Notes: a model not told the origin generated them from the letters alone. Positions 1-7,140 are shown, counted from the first letter of the stretch. The stretch is DNA of 7,269 bases from Pseudomonadota bacterium (GCA_023433985.1 JAEYTN010000341.1:1-7269), one strand, 5' to 3'. Numbers and translations: made by a program.

Positions 1-1015
1 GCCGGGATCCGGACGGCAACTCGATCCACCTCGACGGGATATGGGCGCGCAAGGCGCGGCTGCATCTCGAGTTCGCCTCGACGGGATTGTCGCTGTCGGT
101 GCTGAGCGTGTTCAAGGAGATGGCGCAGGACGCCGACCTGATCCACTACCACTTCCCCTGGCCGATGATGGACGTGATCCACTTCCTCGCGCGCACGGAC
201 AAGCCGGCGGTTGTGACCTACCACTCGGATATCGTGAAGCAGCGCTGGCTGAGGACGGCCTATGAGCCGCTGATGCACCGGTTCCTCGACTCGGTGGGCA
301 GCATCATCGCCACTTCGGAGCCATACGCCGAGACGAGCCGGGTGCTGGCTCGCCACCGCGACAAGGTGACGGTGATCCCCATCGGCACCGAAGACATCGC
401 TCGGCGCCCGCTGCCCGAGGCCCGGCGGAGACATTGGCGTGAGCGGCTGGGCCCGCGATTCTTCGTGTTCGTGGGAGCGCTGCGCTACTATAAGGGCCTG
501 CACTTCCTGCTCGATGCGGCGGCCGAGACGGGCTTTCCCGTGGCCATCATCGGTACGGGCCGGATGTCACGGCAGTTGCGCGAGGCGGTGGCGGCGCGCA
601 ATCTCGCCAACGTGCATCTGCTGGGGGAACTTCCGGAGGACGAGAAGGCGCTGCTGCTCGACATGGCCTACGGCTTCGTCTTCCCCTCGCACCTGCGCTC
701 GGAGGCGTTCGGGGTGGCGCTGCTGGAGGCGGCCGCCTCGCGGCTGCCTATGGTGTGCTGCGAGATCGGCACGGGGACGAGTTACGTGAACCGGCATGGC
801 GAGACTGGATACGTGGTGGCGCCGGCAGATCCGATGCGCCTGGCCGATGCGATGCGGACCCTGTGGGCCGACCCGGCGGCGGCGCAGCGGATGGGTCACA
901 ACGCCCGCGCCGTTATGAGACGCTGTTCACCGCCCGACAGATGGGGGCGGAGCACGCCGCACTTTATGCCAGGCTGCTGGGCGTGGAGCGGCCGCTCGCG
1001 GCGAGCCTCGCCTAA
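1..1015 (+). CDS. Glycosyltransferase family 4 (GT-B fold), 5'-partial, with one apparent frameshift
   Basis: This is the C-terminal bulk of a retaining GT4-type enzyme that transfers a sugar from a nucleotide-sugar donor, probably in cell-surface polysaccharide synthesis; donor and acceptor cannot be read. The frame is open from base 3, so the true start lies left of the window and the internal TTG at 87 is not the start. Visible are the acceptor-side segment HYHFPWP (about 144-164), VTYHSD, the donor-domain entry VGALRYYKGL (471-500), GTGRM, and the hallmark E-x7-E motif SEAFGVALLE (E codons 702-704 and 726-728). As written, the frame leaves homology after GHNAR (about 908) and runs through implausible residues to a TGA at 1020-1022. 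Adding one C at 910-911 gives NARARYETLFTARQMG and a TAA at 1013-1015, the ending typical of the family. The downstream EEP gene follows immediately, so the two are probably co-transcribed. Family assignment is firm; substrate is unknown. Confidence 0.9.
906..914 (+). other. Apparent one-base deletion in the glycosyltransferase gene
   Basis: Upstream of this point the family-like sequence is in frame 3 of the window; downstream it is in frame 2 (RYETLFTARQMGAEHAALYARLLG). Reading CCC instead of CC at 910-911 joins the two parts as NARARYETLF with no other change. Seen directly: the frame switch. Inferred: that the base was lost by sequencing or by mutation. Confidence 0.8.
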
Positions 1016-1018
1016 CCC

Positions 1019-1822
1019 ATGAAAATCCTCAGCCTCAATGCCTGGGGCGGCAAGCTGGGCGCGCCGCTGATCGACTTCCTCAAGGCGGAAGAGGCGGATG
1101 TGCTGTGCCTGCAGGAAATGGTGCACACGCCGACGACCCGGAAGGAATGGCTGACCTATCGCGACGGGGACCATGTGCTGCCGCAGCGCACCAACCTGTT
1201 CGCCGAGCTGACAGCGGCCTTGCCGGACCATGCCGGAACGTTCTGCCCGACCTCGCAAGGGGAGCTCTGGGATGACGGGGCAGCAGTGCCCTCGCAGTTT
1301 GGAATCGCGACCTTCGTGCGGCGGTCGCTGCCGATCATCGGGCAGGTACAGGGCTTCGTGCACAAGGAATACTCGCCCGACGGCTATGGCGAGCACCCTC
1401 GCCCCCGGAACGCGCATGTCGTTCGCATCCACGATGCGGCGCGGAGCCGGGTGGTGACGGTGGGACACATGCACGGCCTGCGCGACCTCGAAGCAGGCAA
1501 GGCAGATACGCCGGAGCGGCTGGCCCAGGCACGGGCACTGGCACGGCTGGTGTCGGTGGTGGCGGAACCGGGCGATGCGATCGTTGTCTGCGGGGATTTC
1601 AATGTGGAACCAGCGAGCGCGACGTTCGCGGTGCTCGCCGAGGCCGGGCTGGAGGAGCTGGTGCGCCGCTACGGCATCGCGGGGACACGGACTTCGCACT
1701 ACGCCAAGCCGGGCCGATACGCGGACTATATGCTGGTGAACGACCGGGTGGATGTGCAGGCTTTCGCCGTGGTGACCACGCCCGAGGTATCGGGCCACTG
1801 CCCGCTGGTCCTGGCGTTCTAG
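1019..1822 (+). CDS. Endonuclease/exonuclease/phosphatase (EEP) family hydrolase, 267 aa
   Basis: A metal-dependent phosphoester hydrolase of the DNase I/APE1/sphingomyelinase-like superfamily; whether it cuts nucleic acid, lipid or another phosphodiester is not readable. Motifs appear in the expected order: LSLNAW with metal-site N7, CLQEM with E33, the VGHMHG segment (H150, H152), GDFN (D193, N195), YADYML (D236), and a C-terminal SGHCPL with H260. The last motif is normally S-D-H; here the Asp is Gly259, noted separately. There is no signal peptide or membrane helix, so it is probably cytoplasmic. Length is normal for a single-domain EEP protein. The ATG sits 3 bases after the restored glycosyltransferase stop (or overlaps the unrepaired TGA) and has no strong Shine-Dalgarno, which suggests translational coupling. 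Family call is secure; function is open. Confidence 0.93.
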   Translation: MKILSLNAWGGKLGAPLIDFLKAEEADVLCLQEMVHTPTTRKEWLTYRDGDHVLPQRTNLFAELTAALPDHAGTFCPTSQGELWDDGAAVPSQFGIATFVRRSLPIIGQVQGFVHKEYSPDGYGEHPRPRNAHVVRIHDAARSRVVTVGHMHGLRDLEAGKADTPERLAQARALARLVSVVAEPGDAIVVCGDFNVEPASATFAVLAEAGLEELVRRYGIAGTRTSHYAKPGRYADYMLVNDRVDVQAFAVVTTPEVSGHCPLVLAF

Positions 1823-1927
1823 CGTCGGCGAACGCGTAAACAGATGCGTTGACGGATGCCTCCGCAGGGTTTCCGGGTCGTCTTGGTCGTACTATGCTCG
1901 CGAGACCGGATCGGCCTCGAGGACGAT

Positions 1928-2134
1928 ATGGCATATCTCGCAGTGGCTATCATGGGCGCCGTGATCGGGCTCGCCTTCTGCCTGCTGGATTTCAGCTGGG
2001 GCACGCTGCGATTCTTTGCCGGATGGTTCAACGTCCACCCGGCCACGATGCTGGCCCTCAGCGCCATCGGCGGCGCGGTTATCATCAGCGCCGAGTTCTG
2101 GCTCGCAACTGCGGTGTGGCAGGCGCTGACCTAG
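1928..2134 (+). CDS. Small two-helix inner-membrane protein, 68 aa, unknown function
   Basis: I do not recognise this protein. It has two hydrophobic stretches, about residues 3-20 (AYLAVAIMGAVIGLAFCL) and 40-64, joined by a short loop with DFSWGTLRFFAGWFNVHPA, so a helical hairpin in the inner membrane is likely. I chose the ATG at 1928 because GAGG (1919-1922) lies five bases upstream; an in-frame ATG at 1856 would add 24 unconvincing residues. About 105 bases separate it from the EEP stop. A TACTAT at 1890-1895 could be a -10 element of its own promoter, but no good -35 partner is visible. It converges with the autotransporter gene, with 61 bases between the stops. Confidence 0.7.
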   Translation: MAYLAVAIMGAVIGLAFCLLDFSWGTLRFFAGWFNVHPATMLALSAIGGAVIISAEFWLATAVWQALT

Positions 2135-2187
2135 CGCAGCCGCGACGGGACCCGCGAGCCCCGCCGCTTCGCTCCGCGTTGGCGTTA

Positions 2188-2210
2188 CGCGTCTCCTACC
2201 AGGAGACGCG
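2188..2210. terminator. Perfect 10-bp hairpin between convergent genes, possible bidirectional terminator
   Basis: Bases 2188-2197 (CGCGTCTCCT) pair perfectly with 2201-2210 across a three-base ACC loop. The hairpin covers the last codons and the stop (2196-2198) of the autotransporter gene and lies about 55 bases beyond the stop of the small membrane protein gene. Its place between convergent genes fits a shared terminator. No U-tract follows in either direction, so an intrinsic terminator is only a possibility; it could equally protect 3' ends. Confidence 0.5.
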
Positions 2211-5200
2211 CATGCCTGCCTGACCCTGATAGCCGACGGCGCCGGTATTCTCGCCCTGGGCGTAGGCGCCCTTAAGCTGGGTCCAGATCGTCGCGCTGTC
2301 CGAGAAGTCGGCCTGGAAGCCAGCCCCGACCTCGACGCGCGTCCCGCCCATGCCGGTGGCCTGGTCGAAGCCATCGACAGTGGTGGTCTTCTGCTCGTTG
2401 ACATCGTGGGACACGCCCAGGTCGACGTAGGGGGCGAACATGCCCATCCTGGCCTCGGCGCGCACGCCGCCGCGAACGTAGAGCGAGCTGCTGTCGCCGA
2501 ACTGCGCGCCACCGACCCAGTCGGAAGTCAGGCCGTCGTACGAGCTGGTCTGGTACACCAGTTGCCCCCACGGCGTGATGCTGGCCTGATCGTCTCCGAG
2601 CCGGAAGCCCGCCTCGACGGCAGCAAGTCCGGTGTGGCTGGAGATGGTGAGCGCACTGGCGGCGGTAGGCGAGAAGGTCCAATCGCCGAAGCCATACTGG
2701 CCGATCGCGTCGATATAGGCGTTGCCGTTGTGCCAGGTCGCATAGGCGCCGCCCGAGAAGACGTTGCCCTGCAGGCCGGCCGTTCCCGTCTCGGTTTCGA
2801 CCCCGCTGCTCGAGGCGGAGTAAGAGCCCAGCACGCCGGCCCTCAGATCGCCCATCTGCACGATGTCCACACCATACTGGCCGTAGGCGAGGTCCTGGGT
2901 GTTGTCGACGATGTCGTCCACCTCCGTGCGGACAACGCCGGCACGGCCCCAGGTGGTTTCGAGCTCGCCCGAGCCGCGACGCTCTAGGAAGGTTCCCAGC
3001 GTCTCGACGCCGGCCTGATGCGCCGTGCCGGTAAGCGTCGCGAGGCCATAGGTCTCGTCCTGCACGATGGCGCGGAGGCCGTAGACGATGACCGAGGGGT
3101 CGGTGTTGTCGAAGTAGAGATCCTCTGTCGGGTTGCCGATCTGGTCGGTGCCCGCCACGACCTGCGTCGGGTCGGCGTTGCGGACGCGGCGATCGAGCAG
3201 CAGCTCGTGGCCGTTCTGGGTGAAGCGCTGGGCCAGGTAGACGTTGCTCAGCGGGTCCTCATCGCCGCCGATCTTCAGCAGTTCGAGGGCGGCGAGGTTG
3301 CCCAGCGGCGTGGACTGGGTGGACTCCCAGCGTTGCAGCGTGATGGCTAGGACGCCGGGGCCCGTGCCGTTCAGCCCGGTGAAATCGCCCGCGACGTTGA
3401 TCTGCGAGTAGTCGTTGCCGGCGCCGGGCTGCGGATCGTTCTCGCCGAACCTGACCCATAGCGTCTCGTTGCCGTTGTTGCTCTCGAAGACGCCGGGATT
3501 GTAGGTGCCGGGCGACGAGCCGGGCGCCACGATGCCGTTGGCATCGAGGGTAAAGCGACCAAGGATGACGACGTTGCCGCTCAGGTCGACCTGCGCACCC
3601 GTTCCGGCATAGAGATTGTCCAGCAGGCTGCCCGAGTTGAAGCGGGCTGAGGCGCCGCCTGAACGTTGAAGTCCCCGGCGACCGCGTTGCCGGTCCAGTT
3701 CACGCCGGCCAGGAGATACACGTCGGTGGCGCCCATGCCGGGGGTACGAACAGCATCCTCATCGAGGATATCGCCCTCAACGGTATCGCCGTTGTCGATG
3801 ATGAAGGTGACGTTGCCGTCGAAGGCATTGCCGGTGGGAGAGGTCCCGTCGCGGGTGACGACCAGCAGCGGCCCCTCGTTCTCGAGCTTCGTACCGGCGC
3901 CGAGCCTGACATAGGCGGGGTTGCCGACGAGGCCGTCCGTGGGAGGGCTGCCGTAGCCGCCAATGTATCAAGTATCGCGGTAGCCGTGCCGTCGGCGATA
4001 TCCCAGATTTCGCTCGGATTCCACACCAGCGCCGAGCTGCCATCACCGCCGGTGCCACCGGTGCCACCGGCGCCGGCCGTGCCGTCGCCGCCTCCGTGCC
4101 CGGAGTAGCCGTCCTCGCCTTCACCGTCGCCTCTGATGGGGTCGGAAGGCCAGCCGTTGTTGCCGTCGACCCCCGCATCCCCGGTAACCGTCTGCTCGAG
4201 GCCATTCATCGAGCCGCCGACCGACGTTTCCGACGAGAAGGTCAGTTCGCTGATCTCACCGAGACTTCCGCCCCCGGGCACGTCGAGCGTGACAGCTCCC
4301 GTCACATGGTCGACGGACGCAACGGTGGTTCCCGGTGGGATGCCAGGACCGGACACCAACATGCCCTCGGACACATCGTCTACCATACCCGGATTGATGA
4401 AGGTCACCTCCGAGCCGCCGACGCCGGATACGCCGGAGAAGTTCAGTTGCTCAGGTTTTTCGGTGAGGAAGACCGGGTTGTCGTTCGCGTCGACAAGCTT
4501 CACGACGCCATTGTTGATCGAGCCGATGAACACATCGCCCGACAAGCCGGTGCCAGTGACACGCATGCCCTCGACGAGGCCGCTATTGGAGACACGCAGT
4601 TCGTCCGAACCGACGCGCGCCTGTTCATAGGTGACGTCGAAGCTGATCAGGTCGGCAGGGGGCGTGCCGCCGCTGACAGTCAGCCGGGTTTCCATGACGC
4701 CACCGCCAAGGTCGACGTACTCCACACCCGTGACCGTGACGCTGTTGTTCCCGAATTCGCCTCCGCTCAGCACCATGCCCGGCATGAAGACCGCGTTCTT
4801 GCCCGGCAGGGTAATGGTTTGCCCGCTGACACCCTTGATCTGGCTGCTGTCCACCTCGGTGAAATCCAGGAAGGTCACGGGCGTGGGCGGTATAGTGTTC
4901 GCGGTGATAGCGTTCCACTCGTCCTCCGACAGTGCGCGGCTCAGCGTGATAGTAGAACCGCTGAACGACTCGATCCTCACATCGGTCTTCACGCCGTCGA
5001 TCATCAGGATCGACTTAACGGGCGCCTGACTGAGGCTGATGTTTCCATTGAGGGGAAGGAAATGCAGCTGGTTGCCAGATTGGCCTGCGGTGCGAATGAG
5101 GTCGCTACGTGCCGCCACGAACAAGTCGGAACTGAGGGTGACCGGGGCGAAGTTCACGGTCTTGCCGGAGATGCTGGTAATCGTCACGGGGCTGGGTACG

Positions 5201-5943
5201 CCGGGCACGACGATCTGCATGCCGGGCGTCAGTGCCTTGTTCGCGTCTGTCAGAGTCAGCGAACTCACGGTGTAGTTGCCGTTGCCATCCGGCTGCAGCG
5301 CGAGGTCGAAGTAGTAGGAGGAGATTGGGACGAAAGGCAGCTCGATGTCCGCCAGGCCGATCTGCACTTCGCCGAGATTCACCGAGGGATCGCTGCCGCC
5401 GGTGCCGCCAATGGCCGTGTTGCGGGTGAAATCGACGTTGTTGAGAGCGAGGCTGACATCTTCATCGACAAAGATCACGCCGCCGAGGCCGGCACCGCCG
5501 CCGAGGCCGGCACCGCCGCCGCTGCCGGTGCCACCCTGGGTGACGAAGTTGGTGAAAATCTTGTCCGAAATGGTGTAGTCGCCGATCGACCCCTGGATCA
5601 CGCCGTTCGGCGTAATACCCGTCATGTCGCCGGCATCGGCCCCGAACCCACCCGACGCGAGGATGCCGTCGGCAGCATCCGGAAGGGCGCCATTCAGCCT
5701 GTCCGCGCCATCCTGGGTGAGCAGGATCACGCCGCCGCCGCCATTGCCGTTGACCACGGTGCGCGTGTCCTGCGCGCGTGCTGGACTGCTGTCCACAGCC
5801 ACAGATACGCCGATGGCCAACGCCAGTAACGACACCCCGGTCATGGCGTCGCGCGCCAACTTTGTCAGGGCAAAAGAAAGCTCATCCGCCGGCTGAACAT
5901 GCAGCCGGCCGTCCAAAGGAGTAGCTATTGTAAATATTCCCAT
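2196..5943 (-). CDS. Type Va autotransporter outer-membrane protein, 1249 aa after repairing two frameshifts
   Basis: A self-secreting surface protein: Sec signal peptide, passenger exported through its own C-terminal barrel. Restored residue positions: signal peptide ending SSPARA|Q at 57/58; Gly/Asn-rich beta-helix-like passenger from 58; Gly-rich segments at 136-155 and 617-635; five diverged modules of about 72 residues between them (about 230-570); APGSSPGTY at 807-815, as found near the end of many passengers; barrel about 995-1249 ending RVSW, the aromatic ending expected for BAM-dependent assembly. The restored protein has no cysteine, common in autotransporters. As written it falls into three frames: 5943-3961, about 3960-3659, and 3659-2196. 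One added G at each junction joins them as DTL-GGYGSPP and FNVQ-GGASARF. No protease motif is visible, so adhesion or biofilm roles are only inference. The start at 5943 is uncertain (poor ribosome-binding site; GC-rich hairpin just inside). Confidence 0.88.
2199..2963 (-). other. Autotransporter beta-barrel (translocator) domain
   Basis: The last 255 residues alternate hydrophobic and polar positions in successive strands with Gly/aromatic turns, for example YGQYGVDIVQ, RAGVLGSYS, GGAYATWHNGNAYIDAIGQYG, LYVRGGVRAEA, FAPYVDLGVSH and TRVEVGAGFQADF, and end in VSW-stop. This matches the autotransporter barrel family (Pfam PF03797 type). The barrel is uninterrupted, so only the passenger is affected by the frameshifts. 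Confidence 0.88.
3657..3661 (-). other. Apparent one-base deletion in the autotransporter (second break)
   Basis: On the minus strand the frame reads TDVYLLAGVNWTGNAVAGDFNVQ down to 3659, then coherent sequence resumes in another frame as GGASARFNSGSLLDNLYAGTG. Observed is CAG followed by GCGGC; CAG GGC GGC needs one more G in the run at 3658-3659. Confidence 0.8.
3957..3963 (-). other. Apparent one-base deletion in the autotransporter (first break)
   Basis: The minus-strand frame reads IWDIADGTATAILDTL to 3961 and then degenerates into Arg/Ser/Pro-rich nonsense. Shifting by one base gives GGYGSPPTDGLVGNPAYVRL and continues sensibly for about 100 codons. Observed TTG GCGGC becomes TTG GGC GGC with one added G at 3960-3961. 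Confidence 0.8.
4049..4075 (-). repeat. 9-bp tandem repeat, three copies, encoding Gly-Gly-Thr
   Basis: The unit CCGGTGCCA occurs at 4049-4057 and 4058-4066, with a degenerate third copy at 4067-4075. It encodes the GAGGTGGTGG stretch of the passenger (about residues 624-633). Units are multiples of three, so copy-number change would keep the frame. Confidence 0.7.
4231..5256 (-). repeat. About five diverged ~72-residue modules in the autotransporter passenger
   Basis: A recurring pattern, roughly GM-x-V-x-G-x-G followed 8-15 residues later by I/V-x-S-I/V-x-x-G-x-V-x-L, recurs with the GM (or equivalent) at residues 241, about 315 (diverged), 389, 459 and 527, a spacing of 68-74. Examples are LTPGMQIVVPGVP...SISGKTVNF, LVEGMRVTGTGLSG...INNGVVKL and VSEGMLVSGPGIPPG...VTGAVTL. 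The second copy (SILMIDGVKTD...FSGSTITL) is the weakest. The repeats are visible at protein level only, so duplication is old or under diversifying pressure. They may form small beta domains projecting from the passenger; that is inference. Confidence 0.6.
5482..5517 (-). repeat. 18-bp direct tandem repeat, two exact copies
   Basis: The unit GCCGAGGCCGGCACCGCC occurs identically at 5482-5499 and 5500-5517. It encodes the repeated GGAGLG in the passenger's first Gly-rich segment (about residues 143-154), just before VIFVDEDVSLALNNVDF, a typical beta-helix start. The length is a multiple of three. Confidence 0.8.
5773..5943 (-). other. N-terminal export signal of the autotransporter, with long n-region
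   Basis: Residues 35-50 (TGVSLLALAIGVSVAV) form the hydrophobic core, followed by DSSPARA and probable signal peptidase I cleavage before Q58. From the ATG at 5943 the stretch before the core is about 34 residues, long for a Sec signal. Shorter starts would be TTG at 5859 (giving an ARDAM n-region) or ATG at 5844. None has a good Shine-Dalgarno sequence. Confidence 0.65.
5888..5909 (-). promoter_or_regulatory. Perfect 8-bp GC-rich hairpin at the 5' end of the autotransporter gene
   Basis: GCCGGCTG (5888-5895) pairs perfectly with CAGCCGGC (5902-5909) across a six-base loop. On the transcript it is followed about seven bases later by CTTTCTTTT. An AT-rich stretch with a TACAAT-like hexamer (5927-5932 on the complementary strand) lies just upstream. 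If translation really starts at 5859 or 5844, this is a leader hairpin that could attenuate transcription or translation; if it starts at 5943 it lies in codons 12-19. The hairpin is seen; its role is inferred. Confidence 0.4.
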
Positions 5944-6253
5944 TCAGACCGGCGTCCCAACACGCAGCCTGAACAGGAAAATCGTGCCGCACGACTGAGT
6001 GGTAATCAACCGCTAACACTTTTGGCCGCAGAGCCGCCGCCATGCCAGCTGACTCGCCACAGACATGCCTAGTTTCAGCAACTTAGCTGCCGCACAGGGG
6101 CTTGACGGAGGAGAAAGACTCTGTGGTGATTCGGTCACACAGTCTCAAAACCGTTCGGAGAAAACTGAACCCGACGCGATGCTGTGACATCGCCGGCGGG
6201 AAACACCGCGGAAGAGCCGGTCGACTCAGTGGCTTGATGCGGTGCCCCGACAG
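5944..6253. other. 310-base intergenic region between the IalB-family and autotransporter genes
   Basis: No convincing gene is present on either strand; the plus-strand frame starting at TTG 6102 runs antisense into the IalB-family gene and looks like a shadow. The region should hold the 3' end of the IalB-family transcript and the promoter of the autotransporter. I see no clear sigma-70 -35/-10 pair on the minus strand. The one structured element is the inverted repeat at 6116-6145, listed separately. Confidence 0.6.
6116..6145. terminator. Imperfect inverted repeat downstream of the IalB-family gene, possible terminator or operator
   Basis: AGACT-C-TGTG (6116-6125) faces CACA-C-AGTCT (6136-6145 with 6135 in the loop region): nine pairs with one mismatch around a ten-base centre. 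It lies about 110 bases past the IalB-family stop. On the minus strand it is followed by TTCTCCTCC, pyrimidine-rich but a weak U-tract. Terminator of the IalB-family transcript or a regulator site for the autotransporter are both possible. Confidence 0.35.
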
Positions 6254-7000
6254 TCACTGCGCGAGGGCGGCGAGCGCCCGATCCAGACCAGTCGGGCTCA
6301 GCGGGAATTTCAGCGGCTGCCGATTGGTCAAGACGACCGATGCGGAGAGCGTCTTGGTACTCGAAAGCTTCTCGAGAAAGTCAGGTGTCAGGTTGGCGAT
6401 AGCCCGGCAGCTGCCCTCGCCGCAGCCTTCGAAGGGCATGCCGATCGGCTCGGGGGTGCCGGCATCCAGCGTGAGGCCGGCATCGACCAGTACCGTCTCC
6501 GGCACCTGCCAAAGGCCGACCAGCCCCCCGCGCCCATCCTGAACGATGCGCCAGACGAAGACCGGGGCCCCGGTTTCAGCGACCTTGAGCTGCTGGCTGG
6601 CCGAGCAGCTTGGTGCTGCGCCCGGCTTTGCTTCGATGCAGATGAAGCGCCAGTCGCCGAAAGTTTCGTCGCGCAGGACGCGTACGTTCTGCGGTTCGAG
6701 GCTGGCGGTGACCGGGGCCGGGTCGGGTGTAGGCACAGAGGCCGGAACCGGCGCGGGATCGGCAGCCGGAACGGAGGCCGCCACCTCGACGGCCGGCGTC
6801 GCTCGAGGGGTGGAGGCTACGGTAACGTCGCTGCCGGTAAACAGGGCGACGAGCTTCGCCGGTGGCAAAATGCCGGTGACGACCCCGGCGACGACAGTCA
6901 GCAGCGCGCCGAGCAACATCAAGAGCGCGGCCGACAGGATGGCGGATGCCCCGCTGCCCGAGCCGCCTCGACGAAAATGTTCCGGCTCGGTTCCCCGCAT
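6254..7000 (-). CDS. Invasion-associated locus B (IalB) family protein, membrane-anchored, 248 aa
   Basis: The C-terminal half (about 113-248) matches the IalB family (Pfam PF06776): TFGDWRFIC, CSASQQL, VFVWRI, the GLTLDAGTPEPIGMPFEGCGEGSCRA segment and LTPDFLEKL, ending in LSPTGLDRAL. Four cysteines, C121, C132, C193 and C198, sit where two disulfides are expected, supporting a periplasmic location. IalB was named from Bartonella erythrocyte invasion, but homologues are common in non-pathogenic Hyphomicrobiales and their job is poorly defined. Here the N-terminus has one long hydrophobic segment (about 19-45) without a clear cleavage site, then a Pro/Ala-rich spacer (about 62-102), so I read it as anchored in the inner membrane with the domain in the periplasm. 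The ATG at 7000 is supported by GAGG (7008-7011) seven bases upstream. It lies on the same strand as the autotransporter but 310 bases away, so separate transcription is likely. Confidence 0.9.
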   Translation of the reverse strand: MRGTEPEHFRRGGSGSGASAILSAALLMLLGALLTVVAGVVTGILPPAKLVALFTGSDVTVASTPRATPAVEVAASVPAADPAPVPASVPTPDPAPVTASLEPQNVRVLRDETFGDWRFICIEAKPGAAPSCSASQQLKVAETGAPVFVWRIVQDGRGGLVGLWQVPETVLVDAGLTLDAGTPEPIGMPFEGCGEGSCRAIANLTPDFLEKLSSTKTLSASVVLTNRQPLKFPLSPTGLDRALAALAQ

Positions 7001-7098
7001 CGCGTCGCCTCACGCCTCTATCGGTCCAGCGTATTTCAGCCGAAGCGCCCGTGACCATCCCCTAAATGAACCGAAGGGCCGTAAGGGGAGGAGAAGCG

Positions 7099-7140
7099 AT
7101 GACATGGGGGGAAGTGGTGCCCGGGACCGGGGCACCATAA
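7099..7140 (+). CDS. Possible 13-codon leader peptide
   Basis: ATG at 7099 opens a frame reading MTWGEVVPGTGAP and stops at TAA 7138-7140. A purine-rich GGGGAGGAG (7085-7093) sits five bases upstream, the strongest Shine-Dalgarno-like sequence in the window. Its 3' half coincides with the 7116-7136 hairpin and the AT-rich patch begins at its stop. It may be a leader for a plus-strand gene beyond the edge, or chance in G-rich DNA. Confidence 0.18.
   Translation: MTWGEVVPGTGAP
7116..7136. other. 7-bp perfect hairpin followed by AT-rich DNA
   Basis: GGTGCCC (7116-7122) pairs with GGGCACC (7130-7136) across a seven-base loop, followed by ATAAACTAAAG on the plus strand. Reading plus, it could be a weak terminator or leader structure; reading minus, it lies in the 5' region of the IalB-family gene about 115 bases from its ATG. 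Confidence 0.4.

Noticed and set aside
896..1798. 300-codon minus-strand open frame opposite the EEP gene
   Set aside because: Composition is His/Arg/Gln-heavy and without motifs; the plus strand carries all EEP motifs in order.
1831..1850. AACGC / GCGTT inverted repeat after the EEP gene as a terminator
   Set aside because: Only five base pairs with a ten-base loop and no U-tract.
1892..2987. Overlapping frames on the minus strand (1892-2512) and plus strand (2406-2987)
   Set aside because: Both are out-of-frame shadows of the autotransporter barrel or the small membrane protein, with no recognisable domain and no supported start.
3658..3961. Phase variation of the autotransporter by G-tract slippage
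   Set aside because: The runs involved would be only three bases long, too short for typical slippage-driven switching, and an identical event is seen in an unrelated glycosyltransferase.
4096..5829. 577-codon plus-strand open frame opposite the autotransporter passenger
   Set aside because: Its translation is rich in His, Arg, Asp and Ala with no domain, typical of the antisense of a Gly/Thr/Val-rich GC-rich gene, while the minus strand shows signal peptide, passenger and barrel.
6102..6130. TTGACG at 6102 as a plus-strand -35 promoter element
   Set aside because: No acceptable -10 at 16-18 bases, and no plus-strand gene downstream that would use it.
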